Assembly: GCF_002803095.1 (NCBI RefSeq)
Contig: NZ_PGLR01000015.1
Span: 1 to 64,000, forward strand
Direction: 5' to 3'
Length of the DNA stretch: 64,000 bases
Source of the DNA: Pseudomonas sp. ZH-FAD
GTDB lineage: Bacteria > Pseudomonadota > Gammaproteobacteria > Pseudomonadales > Pseudomonadaceae
The notes beneath the pieces were generated by a model that was not told the DNA's origin, did no database searches, and saw only the letters and a list, made by a program, of their open reading frames with translations. Both the position numbers and the translations under genes were made by a program. Numbering within the stretch: position 1 is the stretch's first letter; the number at the start of each line of letters is the position of its first letter. Below, piece after piece: positions 15,251 to 24,156 of this stretch.

Positions 15251-15781
15251 ACTCGGTCACCTTCTTGTAGTAGCCAGGCGACGCAATACCAGGGCGGTGC
15301 TGCGCCGGACAGAGACCGCCGACTTTTTTCAGGTCGGCCCCGAAAGGTGGCAAGCAAAGTGAGGGCCAATGGCCGCCACCTGTCTGCAGGTTTCGGCGGT
15401 CTTGCTTTTTAATTACTCCAATTCACATGACAGAAAAACGTTTTTTTATCGCCACACAGGTTTATTTGCAGAGGCGGCAGATAGTGCTTGGCGAGCCACC
15501 AGCACCCCGTTAAAGTCCGAATTCCTACCTGCTGTAACTCGCCTCCCTTACCCGCCCCCTCTTGCAGCATGCCGCGCCAATCAGGTGCAGGGCGCTGTTC
15601 GTATCGCCTGACTCTCTGCGCTCCTGTAGGAGCCGGCTTGCTGGCGATCCCGTCAACGCTGATCGCCGGCAAGCCAGCTCCTACAAAGGCATCAATGCTG
15701 ATCCTCTCAATCACTCCGATAGGTGGTCTTGCCGCCCCCTGACCTCTAGAATCGCCCTCACGCTTTCTGGAGACTCCGCAC
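15251..15781. other. Intergenic region, phoH-like to yaaA
   Basis: A 531-base stretch between divergent genes. It holds a small hairpin (GCCGAC at 15318-15323, GTCGGC at 15333-15338), an AT-rich section around 15410-15480 that may contain promoters, and a REPIN at 15626-15684. I see no credible coding region or RNA gene. Confidence 0.6.
15626..15684. repeat. REPIN, GTAGGAGC class
   Basis: GTAGGAGCCGGCTTGCTGGC...GCCGGCAAGCCAGCTCCTAC, nearly identical in arms to 12145-12201. Confidence 0.8.
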
Positions 15782-16561
15782 ATGCTGATGGTGATTTCAC
15801 CGGCCAAAACCCTCGACTACGAGACGCCGCCTGCCACCCCGCGCTTCACCCAACCCGAACACCTCGACCACGCCCAGGAGCTAATCGCCCAGCTGCGCGA
15901 CTTAAGCCCGGCGCAGATCGCCGAGCTGATGCATCTGTCGGACAAGCTCGCCGGCCTCAACGCCGCGCGTTTCGGTAGCTGGGAACGACCGTTCAATCCA
16001 TCCAACACCAAGCAGGCGCTGCTGGCATTCAAGGGCGACGTCTATACCGGGCTGAACGCCGAGGATTTCTCCGAAGAGGATTTCGACTTCGCCCAGACTC
16101 ACCTGCGCATACTCTCCGGCCTTTACGGTGTGCTGCGCCCGCTGGATCTGATGCAGGCCTATCGCCTGGAAATGGGCACCAAGCTGGCCAACGGCCGTGG
16201 CAAGGATCTGTACGCCTTCTGGGGCGAGCGCATCAGCGCCTGGCTGAACGAGGCGCTGGCTGCGCAGGGCGACAACGTGTTGCTCAACCTCGCCTCCAAC
16301 GAGTACTTCGGTGCGGTCAAGCGCAAGGCACTGAACGCGCGCATCATCGACACCGAGTTCAAGGATCTGAAGAGCGGCCAGTACAAGATCATCAGCTTCT
16401 ACGCCAAGAAAGCCCGCGGCCTGATGGCGCGCTACGTGATCAAGGAGCGCCTGACCAACCCCGACGGTCTGAAGGACTTCAACTATCAGGGCTACCGTTA
16501 TTCAGCCGAGCATTCCAAGGCCGACAGCCTGGTGTTCCTGCGCGACCAGCCGCAAGACTGA
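15782..16561 (+). CDS. yaaA: Peroxide stress protein YaaA (DUF328)
   Basis: This 259-residue protein matches the family length. [91 protein letters not shown] and GYRYS are characteristic. In E. coli YaaA limits intracellular free iron during peroxide stress under OxyR and has a DNA-binding fold. It is a lone gene here, preceded by GGAG about nine bases from the ATG. Confidence 0.95.
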   Translation: MLMVISPAKTLDYETPPATPRFTQPEHLDHAQELIAQLRDLSPAQIAELMHLSDKLAGLNAARFGSWERPFNPSNTKQALLAFKGDVYTGLNAEDFSEEDFDFAQTHLRILSGLYGVLRPLDLMQAYRLEMGTKLANGRGKDLYAFWGERISAWLNEALAAQGDNVLLNLASNEYFGAVKRKALNARIIDTEFKDLKSGQYKIISFYAKKARGLMARYVIKERLTNPDGLKDFNYQGYRYSAEHSKADSLVFLRDQPQD

Positions 16562-16760
16562 CCCCTACACCGGCCAACCCCATGCACCGCTCATCGGCTG
16601 CTGCATGGGTTCGGCCGCTACGCTTGCCGATCCCCTCCTTCCCCGCCCTGCCGCTTCGTTGCGACCTGAGCGCTGCGCCTGACAAAAATTCCCTCGCCGT
16701 TGCGTTTGATTCTCAAAACCTGTTTGGCATCACAGTTTCAGCGCGAGCCCACTTTCCACA

Positions 16761-16788
16761 GAACTTATTGCCCCGTTAAGTTATCCGA
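16761..16788 (+). promoter_or_regulatory. Candidate AlgU (sigma-22) promoter A of algD
   Basis: GAACTT at 16761-16766, a 17-base spacer, then TCCGA at 16784-16788. This fits the AlgU consensus GAACTT-N16/17-TCnnA exactly. Transcription would start near 16795, giving a leader of about 475 bases, longer than the roughly 370 I recall for P. aeruginosa. Confidence 0.5.
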
Positions 16789-16887
16789 TAGTTTCGAGCA
16801 CATTAATGGACATATTGCCATCATGCATTTTGCAACTTGCCATTATATTGCAATCATCTTAGCCGTTCAGCTTTGGTTCAGCTTCAG

Positions 16888-16897
16888 GACGAACGGT
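16888..16897 (-). promoter_or_regulatory. AlgR-type binding site
   Basis: GACGAACGGT is the exact reverse complement of ACCGTTCGTC, the core of AlgR sites upstream of P. aeruginosa algD. It lies immediately upstream of candidate promoter B, resembling the promoter-proximal AlgR site of that species. Confidence 0.55.
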
Positions 16898-16899
16898 AG

Positions 16900-16927
16900 G
16901 AACTATCCGAAAGGGCCGCTACTCATA
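16900..16927 (+). promoter_or_regulatory. Candidate AlgU promoter B of algD
   Basis: GAACTA at 16900-16905, a 17-base spacer, then TCATA at 16923-16927. It is one mismatch from consensus in the -35, but leaves a leader of about 335 bases and sits next to the AlgR box. It is an alternative, or a second start, to promoter A. Confidence 0.4.
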
Positions 16928-17175
16928 CAGCCCGTAACACATTTCAATACATAACTTTCTGATCACTTGAACCTGCCAGATAGCGAATTAACTTTCGCCG
17001 GACAGCTTCACCCAAAGAAAAGTTCGTGTATTTCAAAGGGAGATATAGCAACCCGTCACAGTACCGAGATAGAGGCCTCAAGCGAGGCGGCAGCGACAAC
17101 ATCAAAGGGCCACCTTTCAATATAAAGGCCCACATTTGGTGCCACTTCCGGCGCCCCACTCTATTTATGCCTGAA

Positions 17176-17206
17176 TGAACTTGCTCGTATTAAATCAGCA
17201 AGTTCA
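17176..17206. promoter_or_regulatory. 10-bp inverted repeat in the algD leader
   Basis: TGAACTTGCT, an 11-base spacer, then AGCAAGTTCA: perfect arms about 63 bases before the algD ATG. It could be a dimeric-regulator site or an mRNA hairpin. It contains GAACTT but no TCnnA at the right distance, so it is not called a promoter. Confidence 0.4.
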
Positions 17207-17268
17207 CGGACTAGTTTTGGCCATAAGGCCAGTATTTGAAACTGCATCGAACGGACGAGGTGAATACC

Positions 17269-18579
17269 ATGCGAATCAGTATCTTCGGTTTGGGTTATGT
17301 AGGTGCCGTTTGTGCCGGCTGTTTGTCGGCACGCGGTCACGACGTGATTGGCGTGGATATCTCCGCGAACAAGATCGACCTGATCAACAATGGCAAATCG
17401 CCCATCGTTGAACCGGGTCTGGAAGAACTGCTGCAACAGGGTCTGCGTCAGGGTCGCCTGCGCGGTACCACCGACGTCGCCGCTGCCGTTCTCGAAAGTG
17501 ATGTGTCGTTCATCTGCGTCGGCACGCCGAGCAAGAAGAACGGCGATCTGGAGCTGAACTACATCGAAGGCGTGTGCCGCGAGATCGGCATGGCCATGCG
17601 CGACAAAAACGAGCGCCACACCGTGGTGGTCCGCAGCACCGTGCTGCCAGGCACCGCCAAGAACGTGGTACTGCCGATTCTCGAAGATTGCTCGGGCAAG
17701 AAGGCTGGCGTCGATTTCGGCCTGGCGGTGAACCCCGAGTTCCTCCGCGAAAGCACCGCGATCAAGGACTACGACTTCCCGCCGATGACCGTCATCGGTG
17801 AGCTGGACAAGGCTTCCGGCGACCTGTTGGCCAGCATCTACGAAGAACTCGACGCACCGATCATCCGCAAGGACATCGAAGTCGCCGAGATGATCAAGTA
17901 CACCTGCAACGTCTGGCACGCGGTCAAGGTCACCTTCGCCAACGAGATCGGCAACATCGCCAAGGCCGTCGGCGTCGACGGCCGCGAGGTGATGGACGTG
18001 GTCTGCCAGGACCACAAGCTCAACCTCTCCAAGTACTACATGAAGCCCGGCTTCGCCTTCGGCGGCTCCTGCCTGCCCAAGGACGTGCGCGCGCTGAACT
18101 ACCGCGCCGGCAGCCTGGACGTGGAAGCACCGCTGATCGGCTCGCTGATGCGCAGCAACGCCGCCCAGGTACAGAAGGCCTTCGACATCATCGCCAGCCA
18201 CGACTCACGCAAGGTCGCCCTGCTCGGCCTGAGCTTCAAGGCCGGCACCGATGACCTGCGCGAAAGCCCGCAGGTGGAGCTGGCGGAAATGCTCATCGGC
18301 AAGGGTTTCGACCTGAGCATCTACGACCGCAACGTCGAGTACGCGCGCGTGCACGGCGCCAACAAGGAATACATCGAGTCGAAGATCCCGCACGTCTCCT
18401 CGCTGCTCAACAGTGACCTGGACGACGTGGTGGCCAAGGCCGACATCATCGTCCTGGGCAACAGCGACGAGCGTTTCGCCAGGCTGGCCGAGCAAGCGCC
18501 GAGCGGCAAGCGGGTGATCGACCTGGTCGGTTTCATGCCCCACGCCAGCAATGGCGTGGCCGAAGGCATCTGCTGGTAA
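17269..18579 (+). CDS. algD: GDP-mannose 6-dehydrogenase AlgD
   Basis: At 436 residues it equals the P. aeruginosa enzyme. ATG 17269 follows GAGG by eight bases. The N-terminal Rossmann fold begins MRISIFGLGYVGAVCAGCLS. The active site shows FAFGGSCLPKDVRAL, with the catalytic Cys in GGSCLPKD, and the substrate loops NPEFLRES and YTCNVWHAVKVTFANE. It oxidises GDP-mannose to GDP-mannuronate with two NAD, the committed step of alginate synthesis in the cytoplasm. It is first in the operon; a strong hairpin separates it from alg8. Candidate AlgU and AlgR sites lie upstream. Confidence 0.98.
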   Translation: MRISIFGLGYVGAVCAGCLSARGHDVIGVDISANKIDLINNGKSPIVEPGLEELLQQGLRQGRLRGTTDVAAAVLESDVSFICVGTPSKKNGDLELNYIEGVCREIGMAMRDKNERHTVVVRSTVLPGTAKNVVLPILEDCSGKKAGVDFGLAVNPEFLRESTAIKDYDFPPMTVIGELDKASGDLLASIYEELDAPIIRKDIEVAEMIKYTCNVWHAVKVTFANEIGNIAKAVGVDGREVMDVVCQDHKLNLSKYYMKPGFAFGGSCLPKDVRALNYRAGSLDVEAPLIGSLMRSNAAQVQKAFDIIASHDSRKVALLGLSFKAGTDDLRESPQVELAEMLIGKGFDLSIYDRNVEYARVHGANKEYIESKIPHVSSLLNSDLDDVVAKADIIVLGNSDERFARLAEQAPSGKRVIDLVGFMPHASNGVAEGICW

Positions 18580-18589
18580 GGACCCGAAC

Positions 18590-18618
18590 GTACCTGCACG
18601 TCCAGCGCGTGCAGGTAC
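18590..18618 (+). other. Hairpin between algD and alg8
   Basis: GTACCTGCACG, loop TCCAGCG, CGTGCAGGTAC: a perfect 11-bp stem inside the 51-base algD-alg8 gap, ending 12 bases before the alg8 ATG and just before its GGAG. There is no T run, so it is not a classical terminator. It could affect mRNA processing or alg8 translation. Confidence 0.6.
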
Positions 18619-18630
18619 TCGGAGACGCAT

Positions 18631-20112
18631 ATGGACAAGCTCAAGAACGGCCTCAACCAAGCCAGCGGCTGGATGCTCTATCTCAGCCTGCTGATGCTGC
18701 TGGCACTGGCTCTGCCACGCACGGTGTTCGACCCCGAAGCGCGGGATTTCATCCTGCTCATCGGCATCGTCGGCATCTGGCGCTATTCCATGGGCGCCAT
18801 GCACTTCGTGCGCGGCTGCCTGTTCCTTTACCTGGTGTACCCCTGGTATCGCCGCAAGGTTACAAAACTCGGCAAGGACGCCGACCCCTCTCATGTGTTC
18901 CTGCTGGTCACCAGCTTCCGCATCGAGGCGCTGACCACCGCCATGGTCTACCGCTCGGTGATTCGCGAAGCCATCGACTGCGGCTATCCGTGCACCGTGG
19001 TGTGCTCGATCGTCGAGCTCTCCGACGAGTTGCTGATCAAGAACCTCTGGGCTCAGGCCGAGCCGCCGGCGCATGTCACCCTGGACATCGTGCGCATTCC
19101 CGGCACCGGCAAGCGTGATGGTCTGGCCTATGGTTTTCGCGCCATCTCCCGGCAGATGCCGGACCGCGATGCGGTGGTGGCGGTGATCGACGGCGACACC
19201 GTGCTCGAGCCTGAAGTGGTCCGTAAATGCGTGCCCTGGTTCAAGCTCTTCCCCAACGTCGGCGGGCTGACCACCAACGAGTTCTGCGAGGTACGCGGCA
19301 GTTACCTGATGAGCGAGTGGCACAAGCTGCGCTTCGCCCAGCGCCACCTCAACATGTGCTCGATGGCACTAAGCAAACGCGTGCTGACCATGACCGGACG
19401 CATGTCGGTGTTCCGCGCCAGCGTGGTGACCGACCCCGAGTTCATCCGCGACGTGGAAAGCGATCACCTGGAGCACTGGCGCCTGGGCCGCTTCCAATTC
19501 CTCACCGGTGACGACAAGTCCAGCTGGTACAGCCTGATGCGCCTGGGCTACGACACCTTCTACGTGCCGGATGCGGCGATCAACACGGTCGAGCACCCGC
19601 CGGAGAAGAGCTTCATCAAGGCCAGCCGCAAGCTGATGTTCCGCTGGTACGGCAACAACCTGCGGCAGAACTCGCGCGCCCTGCGTCTGGGCATGGGTCG
19701 CCTCGGCGCCTTCACCAGCCTGGTGCTGTTCGATCAGCGCGTGTCGATGTGGACCTGCCTGCTGGGTCTGTGCGTGGCGATCATTGCCAGCATCAAGTAC
19801 AGCCTGATGTACCTGCTGATCTACCTGCTGTGGATCGGCACTACGCGGCTGATCCTGACGCTGCTGCTGATGCTCTCCGGCCACCGCATCGGTCCGGCCT
19901 ACCCGGCGCTGCTCTATTACAACCAGATCGTTGGCGCGATGGTGAAGATCTACGTGTTCTTCCGCCTCGACCAGCAGTCCTGGACGCGCCAGAACACCAA
20001 GCTCAATCGCGGCCTGTCCAGCTTCGCCAACTGGTTCAACAGCTGGTCGTCGCGTGCCATGACCTTCTCTGCCGCCTCTGTCTTCATCGCCGCGCTACTG
20101 GCGCTGGTGTGA
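18631..20112 (+). CDS. alg8: Alginate polymerase Alg8 (GT2 glycosyltransferase)
   Basis: The protein has 493 residues, against 494 in P. aeruginosa as I recall. N-terminal membrane helices ([33 protein letters not shown]) precede a family 2 glycosyltransferase domain with [16 protein letters not shown] (Asp motif) and [13 protein letters not shown]-terminal helices include [19 protein letters not shown]. It polymerises mannuronate from GDP-mannuronate across the inner membrane, working with Alg44, which senses c-di-GMP. GGAG lies seven bases before the ATG. Confidence 0.97.
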   Translation: MDKLKNGLNQASGWMLYLSLLMLLALALPRTVFDPEARDFILLIGIVGIWRYSMGAMHFVRGCLFLYLVYPWYRRKVTKLGKDADPSHVFLLVTSFRIEALTTAMVYRSVIREAIDCGYPCTVVCSIVELSDELLIKNLWAQAEPPAHVTLDIVRIPGTGKRDGLAYGFRAISRQMPDRDAVVAVIDGDTVLEPEVVRKCVPWFKLFPNVGGLTTNEFCEVRGSYLMSEWHKLRFAQRHLNMCSMALSKRVLTMTGRMSVFRASVVTDPEFIRDVESDHLEHWRLGRFQFLTGDDKSSWYSLMRLGYDTFYVPDAAINTVEHPPEKSFIKASRKLMFRWYGNNLRQNSRALRLGMGRLGAFTSLVLFDQRVSMWTCLLGLCVAIIASIKYSLMYLLIYLLWIGTTRLILTLLLMLSGHRIGPAYPALLYYNQIVGAMVKIYVFFRLDQQSWTRQNTKLNRGLSSFANWFNSWSSRAMTFSAASVFIAALLALV

Positions 20113-20138
20113 CCGTACTCGAATAGGAATTAGCCACC

Positions 20139-21302
20139 ATGAACTCCGTCGCCACTCACAACGTCGTCCATGAGTCCGAGGCCCAGCGCCAGCACGCCCG
20201 CGTCAAGCTGCCGGGGCGTCTGCGCTTCACCAATGCCAAGGGCGAACGCATCGATGCGCGCCTGCAGGATGTCTCTGCCGGCGGTTTCAGCTTCACCAAC
20301 GAGAAGACCACGCACAAGGTCGGTGATTTTCATCGCGGCCAGTTGCAGTTCCAGCTCGACAGCCTGGTACTGGGGCTGGACGTGGAATTCCAGGTCAATG
20401 CCGTGCAGTCCGAGCAAAACCGCGTCGGCTGCCAGTTCCACAATATCGGTGCGCGTGAAGCTGCAGCCCTGCGCCATCTGATCAGCGCGCACCTGGCCGG
20501 TGAGCTGGTCAACGTCGGTGAGGTGCTGCACATCCTCCAGCGCGACAACTTCACCAAGGCGCGCAAGAGTGGCGCAGCCGGTGGCATGGGCATGTTCGGC
20601 CGCCTGCGCGCCGTGACTTTCAGCGGTGCGATCTTCCTCGTCGGCCTGGCCGCCTTCGGTTACATCGGCAAGTCGATCTACGGCCTGTACTTCGTCACCC
20701 ACGCGCAATCGGCGCAGATCAGCCTGCCGGCGCTGCAGGTGACCATGCCACGCGAGGGCAGCGTGCAGAGCCTGGCACAGCCCGATGGTATCGTCGAGAA
20801 AGGCGCACCGATCGCAACCTTCACCACCAGCATGCTGGAAATGCTCAAGGGCCACCTGGGCGACGATCAGCTCGAGCCGAGCCAGATCGAAGCGCTGTTC
20901 GCCCGTGAGATGCAGGGCACTCTGACCAGCCCATGCAACTGCAAGATCTCTCGCCAACTGGTGGCCGACGGTCAGTTCGCCAGCAAGGGCGACGTGATCT
21001 TCGAACTGGTGCCGCAGGACGGCATCGCCACCGTCGCCGCCAGCTTCCCCTACCGCCATCTGGAACAGGCGCGCCCCGGCACGCCGGTGACCTTCAAGGT
21101 GGCCGGCGAAGACCAGGCGCGTCACGGCGAGATCGTCAGCAGCGCCCTGCATGACGGCGGCCTGAGCTCGGACATCCGCGTGGTGATCAAGCCCCAGGAA
21201 ACCCTGCCGGCCAGCCTCGCCGGGCAACCGGTGGATGTGGTCATCGACCGTGGCCCGTCGCTGGGTTGGCTGGTCGACCGCGCCGTCGCGGCAGGCCGCT
21301 AA
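20139..21302 (+). CDS. alg44: Alginate co-polymerase Alg44 (PilZ c-di-GMP receptor)
   Basis: The protein has 387 residues. Residues about 18-120 form a PilZ domain with the c-di-GMP motif RQHARVKLPGRLRF (RxxxR type) and DVSAGGFSF. A helix (AVTFSGAIFLVGLAAFGYIG) crosses the inner membrane. The periplasmic part has an HlyD-like biotinyl-lipoyl fold (VTMPREGSVQSLAQPDGIVEK). Binding of c-di-GMP is required for polymerisation by Alg8. AGGA precedes the ATG, and the gene is 26 bases from alg8. Confidence 0.97.
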   Translation: MNSVATHNVVHESEAQRQHARVKLPGRLRFTNAKGERIDARLQDVSAGGFSFTNEKTTHKVGDFHRGQLQFQLDSLVLGLDVEFQVNAVQSEQNRVGCQFHNIGAREAAALRHLISAHLAGELVNVGEVLHILQRDNFTKARKSGAAGGMGMFGRLRAVTFSGAIFLVGLAAFGYIGKSIYGLYFVTHAQSAQISLPALQVTMPREGSVQSLAQPDGIVEKGAPIATFTTSMLEMLKGHLGDDQLEPSQIEALFAREMQGTLTSPCNCKISRQLVADGQFASKGDVIFELVPQDGIATVAASFPYRHLEQARPGTPVTFKVAGEDQARHGEIVSSALHDGGLSSDIRVVIKPQETLPASLAGQPVDVVIDRGPSLGWLVDRAVAAGR

Positions 21303-21314
21303 GGAGGACGTGTC

Positions 21315-22691
21315 GTGAGCATGCCCCTACTTCGCCCCGCCCTGCTCGGCCTCGCCGTCAGCGCCACGCTGGCCGGCTGCGCCGGTCTGCCGGATGAGCG
21401 CCTGGCGCGTGAAGCCCTGCACAGCGGTGATGCGCAGACGGCCGAATGGCATTTCCGTCAGCTCGCCGAGATGGGCTACAGCGACGCGCAGATCGGCCTG
21501 GCCGACATCTATGCAGCAGGTGGCCAGACCCAGGATCTGGATGAGGCCGAGCGCATCTACCGCCAGGCTCAGGACGGTTCGCCACGGGCCGAGGCGCGCC
21601 TCGGCAAGCTGCTGGCGCGCAAGCCCGGCAGCAGCCTGGCCGAGCGCCAGGAGGCCGCCGAGTTGCTGGAGAGCGCCGTCCAGGCCAGCGAGCCCAGTGC
21701 GCTGCTGCCGCTGACCGAACTCTACCTGTTCTACCCACAGGACTTTCCCGCCATGAACCTCGCGCAACGTATCCAGGACTGGCGCCAGCAGGGTCTGCCG
21801 CAGGCAGAGCTGGCGCAGATTCTTCTGTATCGCACCGATGGCACCTACGACCAGCACCTGGGCGAGATCGAGCGCATCTGCCAGGCACGTCTGGCCAGCA
21901 ACGACGCCTGCTACGCCGAACTGGCCACCGTGTACCAGAAGCAGAACCGTGAAGACGACCGCCAGGCACTGATCGACCAACTGCTGGCGGGCTACCGCGC
22001 CGGCAATGTTTCCCCCAACCAGGTCGAGTCCGTGGCTCAAGTCCTCAGCGACCCCGAGCTGGGCCAGCCGCAACCGCAGCAGGCGCAGGACCTGCTCGAG
22101 GCCATCGCGCCGAACTACCCGGCCGCCTGGGTCAGCCTGGCGCGCCTGCTCTACGACTATCCGGGCCAGGGCGATATCGACACCCTGCTCGGCTACCTGG
22201 AGAAGGGCCGCGAGGCCGCCCTGCCGCGTGCCGAGCTGTTGCTCGGACGCCTGTACTACGAAGGCAAGCTGCTGCCGCAACAGCCGAAGAAGGCCGAAGA
22301 GCACCTGCGCAAGGCCGCGCCCAGCGAGCCCAGCGCCAGTTACTACCTGGGGCAGATCTACCTGCGTGGCTACCTCGGCGAGGTCTACGCCCAGCAGGCG
22401 CTCGACCACCTGCTCAGCGCTGCGCGCGCCGGCCAGCTCAGCGCCGACTTCGCCCTGGCGCAGATGTTCAGCCAGGGTCGCGGGGTCAAGCCCAACCCGG
22501 TCAACGCCTACGTATTCAGCCAACTGGCCCTGCCGCGCAACACGCCGCCGACCTTCGAGCTGGCCCATGCAGTGGCGCAGAGCCTGACCCCGGCACAACT
22601 GGCCGAAGGCCAACGCCTGCTGCGCGAGGAGCGCGATGCCCGCGGCATCGTCCTGCAGCAGCAGGCCGCCCTGCAGGTCAGCCAGCCATGA
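21315..22691 (+). CDS. algK: Alginate outer-membrane lipoprotein AlgK (Sel1/TPR)
   Basis: The protein has 458 residues. GTG 21315 is favoured because AGGAGG ends six bases before it; ATG 21321 is a weaker choice. The signal [20 protein letters not shown] has lipobox LAGC. The body is a chain of Sel1-like/TPR repeats ([72 protein letters not shown]). It scaffolds the periplasmic complex and helps place AlgE in the outer membrane. It ends with an ATGA overlap with algE. Confidence 0.96.
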   Translation: MSMPLLRPALLGLAVSATLAGCAGLPDERLAREALHSGDAQTAEWHFRQLAEMGYSDAQIGLADIYAAGGQTQDLDEAERIYRQAQDGSPRAEARLGKLLARKPGSSLAERQEAAELLESAVQASEPSALLPLTELYLFYPQDFPAMNLAQRIQDWRQQGLPQAELAQILLYRTDGTYDQHLGEIERICQARLASNDACYAELATVYQKQNREDDRQALIDQLLAGYRAGNVSPNQVESVAQVLSDPELGQPQPQQAQDLLEAIAPNYPAAWVSLARLLYDYPGQGDIDTLLGYLEKGREAALPRAELLLGRLYYEGKLLPQQPKKAEEHLRKAAPSEPSASYYLGQIYLRGYLGEVYAQQALDHLLSAARAGQLSADFALAQMFSQGRGVKPNPVNAYVFSQLALPRNTPPTFELAHAVAQSLTPAQLAEGQRLLREERDARGIVLQQQAALQVSQP

Positions 22692-24145
22692 ACAAGGATG
22701 CACGCATGCAGCTAAACCGTATCGTCAGCCAGTTGGGCCTGAGCGCCAGCCTGCTGGCAGCCAGCGCCGCCTGGGCGGCGGATGCACCGAAGAATTTCGG
22801 CCTGGATGTGAAGATCACCGCGCAATCGGAAGACGACCGCGACCTCGGCACCCGCGAAGGTGGCGACGTCAGCGGTATCGGTCTCGACCTGCGCCCCTGG
22901 GCCTACGGCGAACGCGGCAACTGGAGCGCCTTCGCCATGGGCCAGGCAGTTACCGCCACCGACACCATCGAAACCGACCCGCTGCAGGACGACGGTGAAA
23001 ACAGCACGCAGCGCAGCGACGCGCGCCAACCGGACAAGAGCTACCTGGCCATGCGCGAATTCTGGGTCGACTACGCCGGCCTCACCGCCTACCCTGGCGA
23101 GCACCTGCGCGTCGGCCGTCAGCGTCTGCGCAGTGACGAAGGCACCTGGTGGGACACCAACATCGAGGCGGTCAACTGGCGCTTCGATACCACCCTGCTG
23201 CAAGCCAACGTCGGCATTGCCGAGCGTTTCTCCGACTACCGTACCGACCTCGACGACCTGGCGCCCGAAGACGAAGACCGCCAGCACTTCTTCGCCGGCC
23301 TCGACTACCAGTGGACGCCCGGCCACCGCATCGGCACCAAGCTGCATCACAGCCGCGATGACGGCCGCCTGGCTAATCCCGGCGAACGCGTCGACGAGCT
23401 GAGCAAACGCTACACCGGCGACCTGACCTGGTTCGGCCTGCACGCCGACGGCGGCTTCTTCGAGCGCAACTCGCGCAATCGCCTCAACTACTGGGCGCAG
23501 ATGACCTGGCTCAAGGGCGACACCGACCAGCTGCAGCAGCAAGTGGTCGGCAGCGACCGCATCGCCACCGGTTCGCGCAGCCAGGACGTCGACGCCTGGG
23601 CCATGGACCTGGGCCTGCGCTACAGCCTCGATGACAACTGGAAGATCGGCGCCGCCTATGCCCGTGGCAGCGGCGGTGGCGACGACGACAAGTCGCGCCA
23701 GTTCATGCAGACCGGCCTGCACAGCAACCGCGCCAATTTCACCGGCGTCGAATCGCGCCTGCATCGCTATGGCGAAGCCTTCCGCGGCGAGCTCTCCAAC
23801 CTGCAGGTGGCCAGTGCCTTCAGCTCCTGGCAACTGGGTCAGGACTACGACGCCAGCGTCGTCTATCACCGCTTCTGGCGCGTCGATGGCGACCAGGACG
23901 TCGGCGACAGCGGTATCACCGCGCCACTGGTGGCTGGCGAGAAAGATATCGGCCAGGAAGTCGACCTGGTGCTGACCCGCTACTTCAAGCAGGGCCTGCT
24001 GCCGGCCACCGTCGCCGAACAACTGGAAGACCGTTCGGCCCTGGTACGCCTGCGCGCCGGCGTGTTCCTGCCGGGCGACGCCTACGGCAGCGGCACCGAC
24101 TCGGTGATGCACCGCGCCTTCGTCGACTTCATCTGGCGCTTCTGA
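22688..24145 (+). CDS. algE: Alginate export porin AlgE
   Basis: The gene encodes 485 residues from ATG 22688, which overlaps the algK stop. ATG 22706, preceded by AAGGA, is an equally good start and leaves a clean signal peptide ending [11 protein letters not shown]. The mature protein is an 18-strand type barrel with family segments [59 protein letters not shown], and the C-terminal aromatic strand [11 protein letters not shown]. Its arginine-rich pore passes the polyanion across the outer membrane. Confidence 0.97.
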   Translation: MNKDARMQLNRIVSQLGLSASLLAASAAWAADAPKNFGLDVKITAQSEDDRDLGTREGGDVSGIGLDLRPWAYGERGNWSAFAMGQAVTATDTIETDPLQDDGENSTQRSDARQPDKSYLAMREFWVDYAGLTAYPGEHLRVGRQRLRSDEGTWWDTNIEAVNWRFDTTLLQANVGIAERFSDYRTDLDDLAPEDEDRQHFFAGLDYQWTPGHRIGTKLHHSRDDGRLANPGERVDELSKRYTGDLTWFGLHADGGFFERNSRNRLNYWAQMTWLKGDTDQLQQQVVGSDRIATGSRSQDVDAWAMDLGLRYSLDDNWKIGAAYARGSGGGDDDKSRQFMQTGLHSNRANFTGVESRLHRYGEAFRGELSNLQVASAFSSWQLGQDYDASVVYHRFWRVDGDQDVGDSGITAPLVAGEKDIGQEVDLVLTRYFKQGLLPATVAEQLEDRSALVRLRAGVFLPGDAYGSGTDSVMHRAFVDFIWRF

Positions 24146-24156
24146 GGGATCGGATC

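Larger units (their letters stand above)
16562..17268. other. Regulatory region and leader of algD
   Basis: This 707-base stretch, lower in GC than its flanks, contains two candidate AlgU promoters, one exact AlgR-type box and several inverted repeats listed separately. A long untranslated leader is also typical of algD in P. aeruginosa. Hairpin arms GGGCC...TTT/AAAGGCCC (17107-17131) and TGGCC-ATAA-GGCCA (17219-17232) lie near the gene. No protein-coding region is convincing. Confidence 0.7.

Noticed and set aside
17177..17200. GAACTT in the leader as a third AlgU promoter
   Set aside because: No TCnnA at 16-17 bases; the hexamer is part of the inverted repeat.
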